Of a DNA stretch of 6,193 nucleotides, positions 1 through 5,238 are shown one piece after another. How positions within the stretch are numbered: position 1 is the first letter of the stretch; each line of letters begins with the position of its first letter. The stretch is taken from positions 1 through 6,193 of the forward strand of contig JAISQG010000282.1 of the NCBI GenBank assembly GCA_031274335.1, given 5' to 3'. Position numbers and translations under genes: made by a program. The stretch is from Gracilibacteraceae bacterium. Lineage in GTDB: Bacteria; Bacillota; Desulfitobacteriia; Desulfitobacteriales; Syntrophobotulaceae. A model generated the notes under the pieces. The model saw only the letters and a program-made list of their open reading frames with translations, did no database searches and was not told the origin of the DNA.

Positions 1-238
1 CGGGGTCCGCGGGGCGGGGATCGGCGGCCCGGCCTGGGCCGGAAGTTTCCCCCGCCGTCCCCGCCGGCGGCTGTGCCGCCTCTGTTCCGCGGGACACGCC
101 CTCGCCGGGCGTGTCCCGGCCGGAACCCGCGGCCCCCGGATCCGGCGCCGCCGTACAGGCGGCGAGCGCCGCCCCCATGAGCAGACACAGGAGCCAGGTC
201 AGCCCGGTTTTTAATTTCAAAACGGGAAAAATTTTCAA
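1..238 (-). CDS. Lipoprotein, N-terminal part, TTG start, runs off left edge
   Basis: Seen: 79 codons are open from a TTG at 238 down to the window edge. The protein starts MKIFPVLKLKTGLTW, with a charged stretch (K2, K8, K10), then a hydrophobic segment at about residues 12-27 and a lipobox LAAC with Cys28. After Cys28 comes a low-complexity Ala/Gly/Pro/Thr-rich linker (residues 29-79) with no recognisable domain. Known: this layout is a signal peptidase II signal, so the mature protein would be lipidated on Cys28 and anchored to a membrane, with the functional domain following the linker. Start choice: GGAGGTG lies 9 bases before the TTG. An in-frame GTG at 250 overlaps that ribosome site and is unlikely. 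The gene is transcribed away from the M42 operon. The functional domain lies outside the window; a solute-binding protein is one possibility but nothing here shows it. Linker DNA is about 82% GC, well above the neighbouring genes. Confidence 0.8.
   Translation of the reverse strand, partial: MKIFPVLKLKTGLTWLLCLLMGAALAACTAAPDPGAAGSGRDTPGEGVSRGTEAAQPPAGTAGETSGPGRAADPRPADP
84..126 (-). repeat. Large palindrome inside the lipoprotein linker
   Basis: An 11-base stem (91-101 pairing with 107-117, no mismatch) closes a 5-base loop. It extends outward through C90:G118 and G89:C120, then after a bulge through GTTCC (84-88) pairing with GGAAC (122-126). Smaller perfect hairpins flank it: 25-30/36-41, 66-71/75-80 and 146-152/158-164. 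All lie in the Ala/Gly/Pro-coding linker, where high GC favours chance pairing, but an 11-base perfect stem is more than low complexity easily explains. There is no U-run, so it is not a standard terminator. Confidence 0.6.
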
Positions 239-247
239 CCGCGAATT

Positions 248-256
248 CACCTCCCC
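248..256 (-). promoter_or_regulatory. Ribosome binding site of the lipoprotein gene
   Basis: Read on the minus strand the sequence is GGGGAGGTG, a near-perfect anti-Shine-Dalgarno match ending 9 bases before the TTG at 238. It decides the TTG start over the in-frame GTG that forms part of this site. Confidence 0.8.
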
Positions 257-282
257 AGAACCAAGTTTGTTTTCCTGCCAAC

Positions 283-312
283 AGTTTACCCCAACTCCTT
301 CCGGCATGTCAA
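283..312 (-). promoter_or_regulatory. Putative sigma-70 type promoter of the lipoprotein gene
   Basis: On the minus strand there is a perfect -35 box TTGACA (312-307), an 18-base spacer and a -10 box TAAACT (288-283; 4 of 6 consensus bases). Transcription would start near 275 and leave a leader of roughly 35-40 bases that contains the GGAGG site. The boxes were found by eye; the perfect -35 and the sensible leader length support the call. Confidence 0.6.
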
Positions 313-333
313 ACAGAGATCAGACGAAAAAAA

Positions 334-362
334 TTGAACAGTGACGCGGAATGTGGTAAACT
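334..362 (+). promoter_or_regulatory. Possible promoter of the M42-M42-larB operon
   Basis: TTGAAC (334-339), a 17-base spacer and TAAACT (357-362) each match four of six sigma-70 consensus bases. Transcription would begin near 369, just before the purine-rich leader and the ATG at 401. This would place the upstream GTG at 341 outside the transcript. The match is moderate, so this is a candidate only. Confidence 0.4.
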
Positions 363-400
363 TGAGCGGTGGAAGGAGCGCAAGAAAGGATGATCTGCGG

Positions 401-1426
401 ATGCTGGAAACTTTGAGCCGTTTGGACGGCGTGGCCGGGCAGGAAAGAAAAGTCGGAGAGGCGATTTCCGCCCGTCTGCGGGGAATGGGCCTCACTCCAA
501 AAACCGACCGCATCGGCAATATCATCGTCCGGCGCGAAACGGGAGCGGGAGATGCGCCCCACGTTCTGCTTTGCGCGCATATGGATGAAATCGGTTTTCT
601 GATCACGGAAATCACGGCCGAGGGCTACTTGAAATTCAGCCCGGCCGGCGGCGTGGACCGGGCTGTTTTGCCGGCAAAAAGAGTGCGTATCCACGGCGAT
701 CTGCCGGGAGTGATCGGCATAAAAGCCGTCCATCTGCAAAAGCCGGAGGAGCGAAAAAAACTGCCGGAATTCGACGCCTTCTACATTGACATAGGCGCGC
801 AAAACCGCGAAGAAGCGGAAAAGCATGTGAAAATCGGCGACATGGCCTGTTTTGAGGATACTTGGCATGAATTCGGCGCCGGCCTCTTCATGGGCAAGGC
901 CATCGACGACCGGGCCGGTTGCGCCCTGCTGCTGGAACTGCTGGCTGAGGAATATCCCTGCTGCGTGACCGCCGCTTTCACCGCGCAGGAAGAAATCGGT
1001 TTGCGCGGCGCTCAGGTTTTGGCGGGCAGTGTTCAGGCCGATTGGGCCATTGTGCTGGAAGCGACCGCGGCGGCCGACGTGCAGGAGACCGAACCGGAAG
1101 AAACAGTGACAATGATCGGGCGAGGCCCCGTTTGTTCCCTGATGGACGGCGGAACGGTTTACCCGCGTGATATGATTCGCGCCGTCAGGGAATGCGCGGC
1201 AGCGGAAGACATTCCGCTCCAGTACCGGCGCGGCGCGGCCGGGAGCAACGATGCCGGCGCCCTGCAAACAGGCGGGGCGGGATTGAGGCTCATAACGCTC
1301 AGCCTGCCCTGCCGCTATATTCACACCATGCATAGCGTCGCCGGCTGGGAAGATTACGCCAATTGGAAAAAATTGGTTATTGCTTTGCTCAAGAACCTGC
1401 TCCCTCAGGAAAGGAAACATGCCTAG
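401..1426 (+). CDS. M42 family metallo-aminopeptidase (first of tandem pair)
   Basis: Role: a cytosolic di-metal aminopeptidase of the FrvX/YpdE/TET group that removes N-terminal residues from peptides. Seen (341 residues, normal family length): metal and catalytic motifs are AHMDEIGF with His60 and Asp62, KAIDDRAG with bridging Asp169, QEEIGLRG with base Glu197 and ligand Glu198, VLEAT with Glu220, and RYIHT with His308. Glu220 replaces the Asp usual at this ligand position; its paralogue keeps Asp. No signal peptide is seen. Start: a longer frame opens at GTG 341, but ATG 401 gives the family-typical MLETLSRLDGVAGQE start and has AAAGGA 10 bases upstream. Its TAG directly abuts the ATG of the next gene, so the two are very likely co-translated. 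Family members form tetrahedral dodecamers. Substrate preference cannot be read from the sequence, and older databases label such proteins endoglucanase (CelM), which is probably wrong. Confidence 0.93.
   Translation: MLETLSRLDGVAGQERKVGEAISARLRGMGLTPKTDRIGNIIVRRETGAGDAPHVLLCAHMDEIGFLITEITAEGYLKFSPAGGVDRAVLPAKRVRIHGDLPGVIGIKAVHLQKPEERKKLPEFDAFYIDIGAQNREEAEKHVKIGDMACFEDTWHEFGAGLFMGKAIDDRAGCALLLELLAEEYPCCVTAAFTAQEEIGLRGAQVLAGSVQADWAIVLEATAAADVQETEPEETVTMIGRGPVCSLMDGGTVYPRDMIRAVRECAAAEDIPLQYRRGAAGSNDAGALQTGGAGLRLITLSLPCRYIHTMHSVAGWEDYANWKKLVIALLKNLLPQERKHA
1407..1415 (+). promoter_or_regulatory. Ribosome binding site of second M42 gene
   Basis: AGGAAAGGA lies inside the last codons of the first M42 gene, with its final GGA ending 11 bases before the ATG at 1427. 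An ATG at 1419 is closer but opens a frame of only three codons, so 1427 is the start. Confidence 0.6.
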
Positions 1427-2443
1427 ATGACAAAATCACCTGAAAACTGGAAACTGCTGCATGAACTGACCGCCGCCTTCGGCCCGTCCGGGCAGGAGGA
1501 TGAAGCGCGCCGCCTTATTGCGGACACGGCTGCGCCGTATGCCGACGAAATACGGGAGGACACGCTGGGCAGCCTGATTGTGCTGCGCCGGGGCGCAGCC
1601 GGCGCAGCTCCGGCCAGACGAGTCATGGTTTGCGCGCATATGGATGAAATCGGCGTGATGGTGACGCATATTGACGAGGACGGGTTTCTCCGCTTCGCTC
1701 CGGTCGGCGGGTTTAACGCCGCGCGCCTGGAAGGTCAGCGCCTGCGGTTTCAGTCGGGCCTCACGGCTGTGCTGGCCCGCCAGTTTATCGAACCGGACCG
1801 CGATAAAACCGAGAACCGCCGCTATTATCTGGATACAGGCCTCAGCCCGGCGGAAATAGCCGCGCGGGGCGTCGGAATCGGTGACATGGCTGTTTTTGCG
1901 GCGGAGATGACGGAAACCGGCGGCACGGTGTCCGGCAAAGCCCTGGACAACCGCATCGGCTGTTTTATCCTGCTGGAGGCGTTGCGGCGCGTCCAATCCA
2001 AGCACGATCTGTATTTTGTTTTTTCGGCGCAGGAGGAAGTGGGGCTGCGCGGAGCCAAGACAGCGGCGCACGCGCTGGAACCGGATCGGGCCTATATTGT
2101 GGACGCAACCATCGCCGACGATATACCGCGCAACCCGGTTATTACGCTCCGTTTGGGCCGGGGGCCGGCCGTCAAGGTCATGGACCGCAGCATCGTCGTC
2201 GCGCCCGCGCGCCGGGAGGAAGTAGCCGCTCTGGCGGAGGCGGCCGGACTCCCCTTTCAGTGGGAAATCATCAGCCGGGGCGGCACGGACGCCGGGCCCG
2301 TGCATCTTTCTCGCGCCGGCGTACCCACTGCCGGAATCGCCGTGCCGGTCCGCTATATACACAGCCCGGCTGAAACCGCGGCCAAATCCGACATAATCAT
2401 GGCGCGCGACCTCGTCGTCCGCTGCCTGGAAGCTGATGCCTGA
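1427..2443 (+). CDS. M42 family metallo-aminopeptidase (second of tandem pair)
   Basis: Role: a cytosolic di-metal aminopeptidase of the same family as the gene before it, but clearly divergent (roughly one third identical by eye). Seen (338 residues): AHMDEIGV with His71 and Asp73, KALDNRIG with bridging Asp174, QEEVGLRG with Glu203 and Glu204, IVDAT with Asp226, and RYIHSP with His312. The full ligand set is present with the usual Asp at the fourth position, so it should be active. The N-terminus has about ten more residues before the conserved LHELTAAFGPSGQE segment than its paralogue has. No signal peptide or membrane segment is seen. It starts on the base after the upstream stop codon and ends two bases before larB, so it sits in the middle of a compact operon. 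Hetero-oligomer formation with the first M42 protein is possible but is inference; the specific peptide substrates are unknown. Confidence 0.93.
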   Translation: MTKSPENWKLLHELTAAFGPSGQEDEARRLIADTAAPYADEIREDTLGSLIVLRRGAAGAAPARRVMVCAHMDEIGVMVTHIDEDGFLRFAPVGGFNAARLEGQRLRFQSGLTAVLARQFIEPDRDKTENRRYYLDTGLSPAEIAARGVGIGDMAVFAAEMTETGGTVSGKALDNRIGCFILLEALRRVQSKHDLYFVFSAQEEVGLRGAKTAAHALEPDRAYIVDATIADDIPRNPVITLRLGRGPAVKVMDRSIVVAPARREEVAALAEAAGLPFQWEIISRGGTDAGPVHLSRAGVPTAGIAVPVRYIHSPAETAAKSDIIMARDLVVRCLEADA

Positions 2444-2445
2444 AG

Positions 2446-3195
2446 ATGGACAATTTACTGGTCTTGCTGCAAAAAGTGCAAAACGGCGAACTCGACGCCG
2501 CTGAGGCGGAGCGGGCGATACGCGCCCTGTATTACAGCGACATGGAATTCGCGCTCGTGGACACGCACCGTCGCTCTCGCAAAGGGTTTGCGGAAGCTAT
2601 TTACTGCCCCGGCAAAACAACGGAGCAAATTGTCGCCATCGCGCGAGAACTGCGCGCCAAAACCGAGGGCAATGTGCTGGCCACGCGCGCCAGCGCGGAG
2701 ATTTTTGCCGCTGTGCGGGACGCCGTGCCGGAGGCGGTTTATCATCCGCTTTCCCGCCTCATCCTTCTGCCCGGCGGCCGGCAAAGTGAGCGCGGCCATA
2801 TCCTGATTGTTTCCGCCGGCACGGCGGACGGCCCCGTGGCGGAAGAAGCTCTGGTCACGGCGCGGGCCATGGGCAATCGCGTCACCGCTTTGGCCGACGC
2901 GGGTGTGGCCGGCCTGCACAGGCTTCTGGCGCGCGCTGAGCTTTTGCTGTCCGCGCGGGTAATCATTGTCGTGGCCGGAATGGACGGCGCTTTGCCCAGC
3001 GTCGTGGCCGGCCTTGTCCCCCGGCCCGTGATCGCCGTGCCGACCAGCGTGGGATACGGCGCGAATTTCCAAGGCCTGGCACCGCTGCTGGCCATGCTGA
3101 ACAGCTGTGCCACAGGTGTCACGGTCGTAAATATCGACAACGGCTTTGGCGCCGGGTACGCCGCTTCGCTCATCAATATGGACAGGTCAAATTAG
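2446..3195 (+). CDS. larB: LarB, pyridinium-3,5-biscarboxylic acid mononucleotide synthase
   Basis: Role: LarB carboxylates nicotinic acid adenine dinucleotide and releases AMP, giving the biscarboxylic mononucleotide that LarE and LarC turn into the nickel-pincer nucleotide of lactate racemase and relatives. Seen (249 residues, full length): an N-terminal helical region with DTHRRSRKGFAEAI and PGKTTEQ (39-60), then a PurE-like Rossmann domain with ILIVSAGTADGPVAEEA (119-135), VIIVVAGMDGALPSVVAGL (172-190) and PTSVGYGANFQG (199-210), followed by NSCATGVTVVNIDNGFGAGYAA. Cys221 matches the cysteine reported to bind substrate covalently in Lactobacillus LarB. The protein is cytosolic. ATG 2446 follows the upstream TGA by two bases with only a weak GGAAG 13 bases away, so translation is probably coupled. 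larC, larE and larA are absent from the window, and the functional link to the peptidases is unclear. Confidence 0.95.
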   Translation: MDNLLVLLQKVQNGELDAAEAERAIRALYYSDMEFALVDTHRRSRKGFAEAIYCPGKTTEQIVAIARELRAKTEGNVLATRASAEIFAAVRDAVPEAVYHPLSRLILLPGGRQSERGHILIVSAGTADGPVAEEALVTARAMGNRVTALADAGVAGLHRLLARAELLLSARVIIVVAGMDGALPSVVAGLVPRPVIAVPTSVGYGANFQGLAPLLAMLNSCATGVTVVNIDNGFGAGYAASLINMDRSN

Positions 3196-3200
3196 CGATT

Positions 3201-3240
3201 GCCGTTCACTCAGCCCCCTCGGGACGCCGAACGGCGTCCC
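3201..3240 (+). terminator. Hairpin region after larB, possible terminator or attenuator
   Basis: A perfect 8-base stem (3221-3228 with 3233-3240, loop GAAC) lies 25 bases after the larB stop. No U-tract follows, since CCCTGCGG comes next, so it is not a textbook intrinsic terminator. A competing stem is possible between GCCGTTC (3201-3207) and GAACGGC (3229-3235); the two share bases 3233-3235 and cannot both form in full. It could stabilise the 3' end of the operon transcript or modulate read-through into the reductase gene. Confidence 0.4.
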
Positions 3241-3271
3241 CCTGCGGCGTTGTAGGAACATAACAAGTATG

Positions 3272-3276
3272 GGAGG
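3272..3276 (+). promoter_or_regulatory. Ribosome binding site of the reductase gene
   Basis: A perfect GGAGG inside GGGAGGAA ends 9 bases before the GTG at 3286. It fixes that GTG as the start; the TTG overlapping it at 3284 is out of frame. Confidence 0.85.
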
Positions 3277-3285
3277 AATTACATT

Positions 3286-5238
3286 GTGAAACGCGATTAC
3301 CCTCGGCTATCCGAACCCCTGCAGATCAAAGGCGTGACATTCCGGAATCGCATGGTTTCCGCGCCGCTTGGGGCTACCGACATCACGGCCGAAGGCAGCC
3401 CCGGGCCGCGCACCCAGGGCTTTTACGAAGCGCGAGCCAGAGGCGGCGCGGCAGCTGTCACCGTAAGCGAACTGGTCGTTCATCCGGAAACCGACGGTTC
3501 GCAGATGCTCAAACTTTCGCTGGAGACAAGCGGACAGCTGGCCGCCTTTACCTTTGTGGCGGACGCCATCAAGCGCCACGGCGCCATCCCCGGCATTGAG
3601 CTTTCTCATTCCGGGCAGTACGCCGGCACGTATATGGTTGACAAAAAAAGTAAAAAGATGCTCGGTCAGTTTGGCCCCAGTGACGGAGTGCGCCCCGATG
3701 GTTTGCCGGTTACCGCCCTAAACAAAGAGCAGATCTCCTCCATCGCAGCCGCCTACGCCGAAAAAGCCGCCCTGGCCAAACGTGTTGGTTTCGGCATGGT
3801 CATGGTGCATGCCGGGCACAGCTGGTTGCTAAACCAGTTTCTTTCCCCCTACTTCAACAAGCGCACCGACGAGTACGGCGGCTCACTCAAAAATCGCCTG
3901 CGTATGACGCGCGAGGTGCTCGCGTCTGTGCGCTCGGCCGTGGGCGAGTATTTTCCCATCGAGCTGCGCCTCTCCGGCTCGGAACTTTTTAACGGCGGCT
4001 ACGACCTGGCGGAGGGCGTGCGGATAGCAGAAGAATTGGAGGAACTCGTGGACATCATCCATGTGTCGGCGGGTTCTTACCAGTTTGGATTTACCACTAC
4101 CCATCCATCGATGTTCAAACCGCATGGCCTAAACGTGCACATGGCGGCGGAGATAAAAAAACATGTCAAAATCCCCGTAGCCACCGTTGGCGCGCTCTCC
4201 GACCCCCAAAAAATGGAAAACATTATCGCGGCAGGACAGGCGGATATCGTCGCCATGGGGCGCGCCCTGCTCGCCGACCCCGAAATCCCCAATAAAATCA
4301 TGGCCAACCGCGGGGCGGACGTCATCAAATGTCTGCGCTGTTTCGTCTGCATGGCGGAGCGCCCCGTCACACAGACCAGACGCTGTGCCATCAATCCGCT
4401 CATCGGGCGGGAGATCGAAGGTCTCACCGTGCCGGTCACGAACGCCGGCAAAAAAGTGCTGGTCGCCGGCGGCGGCATTGCCGGGATGAAGGCCGCCGTC
4501 ACTGCGGCGCTCCGGGGGCATCGGGTGACCCTCGCCGAAAAATCCGCTGCCCTGGGCGGCATCCTCAACACCGAGCGGGCCGTGCCTTTTAAGATGGCGA
4601 TGTACGAGTTGGGCTTGAGTTATGCTCGGGCCTGCGAACAAGCGGGAGTGCAAATCCTACTCCATACCAGGGTCGACGCCGCTTTTGTGGATGAATTCGC
4701 TCCTGATGCCCTGATAATCGCCGTCGGCTCCACCCCTATCAAGCCGCCGCTCCAGGGGATTGACAGCCCTACGGCGGTGTCGGTCAACACGCTTTACCTC
4801 GAAGGCGCTGCGCTGGGGAGCGAAGTCGTCGTGCTGGGCGGTGGTTTGACCGGCTGTGAGTGCGCGCTGCACCTGAGCCAGACGGGGAAAACTGTGCATT
4901 TGGTGGAGATGCGCGGCGAACCGGCGCCCGACGCCAATATACGCCACCGCCCTATTTTGCTGGCCGAGTTGAGCGCGGCGGGCATCGACATGCGGCTGAA
5001 CACAAGCGGCCTGGAGATAACGAAGGAAGGCCTCCGTGTGCGGGACGCCGAGGGCAATGAGCAACTCATCAAAGGCGATAATGTGGTGTACGCAGTCGGA
5101 CAAACATCGCGCTCCGATGATGTGAACACGCTGCGCGACGGGGCGCCGTGGGTGCGAGTGATAGGCGACGCCGTCCGCCCGGCAAACATCACCACAGCCA
5201 TATATGAAGCCTATCACGCGGGCCTTGATATAATGTAG
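3286..5238 (+). CDS. FMN/4Fe-4S/FAD-dependent enoate reductase (2,4-dienoyl-CoA reductase / NADH oxidase family)
   Basis: Role: electrons from NAD(P)H pass through FAD and a 4Fe-4S cluster to FMN, which reduces an activated C=C bond; relatives include FadH, BaiCD/BaiH and clostridial enoate reductases. Seen (650 residues, usual length): an Old Yellow Enzyme barrel at about 5-345 with HAGH (His175, His178), FLSPYFNKRTDEYGGS and NRLR, Arg228, and an FMN-phosphate segment VGALSD...IVAMGRALLADPE (301-333). Next come cluster cysteines 349, 352, 355 and 367, an FAD fold GGGIAG (395-400), a second dinucleotide fold GGGLTG (518-523) and a C-terminal IGDAVRP (626-632). It is cytosolic and GTG-started. 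Odd points: cysteine spacing is x2-x2-x11 where FadH has x2-x3-x11, and Trp180 sits where FadH has its catalytic Tyr. The substrate cannot be assigned; an unsaturated acid, acyl-CoA or enone is possible. It may be its own transcription unit after the 3221-3240 hairpin. Confidence 0.9.
   Translation: MKRDYPRLSEPLQIKGVTFRNRMVSAPLGATDITAEGSPGPRTQGFYEARARGGAAAVTVSELVVHPETDGSQMLKLSLETSGQLAAFTFVADAIKRHGAIPGIELSHSGQYAGTYMVDKKSKKMLGQFGPSDGVRPDGLPVTALNKEQISSIAAAYAEKAALAKRVGFGMVMVHAGHSWLLNQFLSPYFNKRTDEYGGSLKNRLRMTREVLASVRSAVGEYFPIELRLSGSELFNGGYDLAEGVRIAEELEELVDIIHVSAGSYQFGFTTTHPSMFKPHGLNVHMAAEIKKHVKIPVATVGALSDPQKMENIIAAGQADIVAMGRALLADPEIPNKIMANRGADVIKCLRCFVCMAERPVTQTRRCAINPLIGREIEGLTVPVTNAGKKVLVAGGGIAGMKAAVTAALRGHRVTLAEKSAALGGILNTERAVPFKMAMYELGLSYARACEQAGVQILLHTRVDAAFVDEFAPDALIIAVGSTPIKPPLQGIDSPTAVSVNTLYLEGAALGSEVVVLGGGLTGCECALHLSQTGKTVHLVEMRGEPAPDANIRHRPILLAELSAAGIDMRLNTSGLEITKEGLRVRDAEGNEQLIKGDNVVYAVGQTSRSDDVNTLRDGAPWVRVIGDAVRPANITTAIYEAYHAGLDIM

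Noticed and set aside
111..344. 77-codon plus-strand frame at the left end
   Set aside because: It lies opposite the lipoprotein signal peptide and across the divergent promoter region, with a low-complexity protein and no ribosome site.
320..1420. Long antisense open frame (366 codons) opposite the first M42 gene
   Set aside because: The protein has no recognisable motifs and mirrors the codon structure of a clearly conserved gene on the other strand. GC-rich codon bias keeps antisense frames open.
1436..2362. Long antisense open frame (308 codons) opposite the second M42 gene
   Set aside because: Same cause: the plus strand encodes a full M42 enzyme with all metal ligands, and the minus frame shows no family features.
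4077..5217. Several antisense frames of 135-186 codons opposite the reductase
   Set aside because: They overlap one another and a 650-residue protein with intact FMN, Fe-S and FAD motifs; none has a recognisable domain or a good ribosome site.
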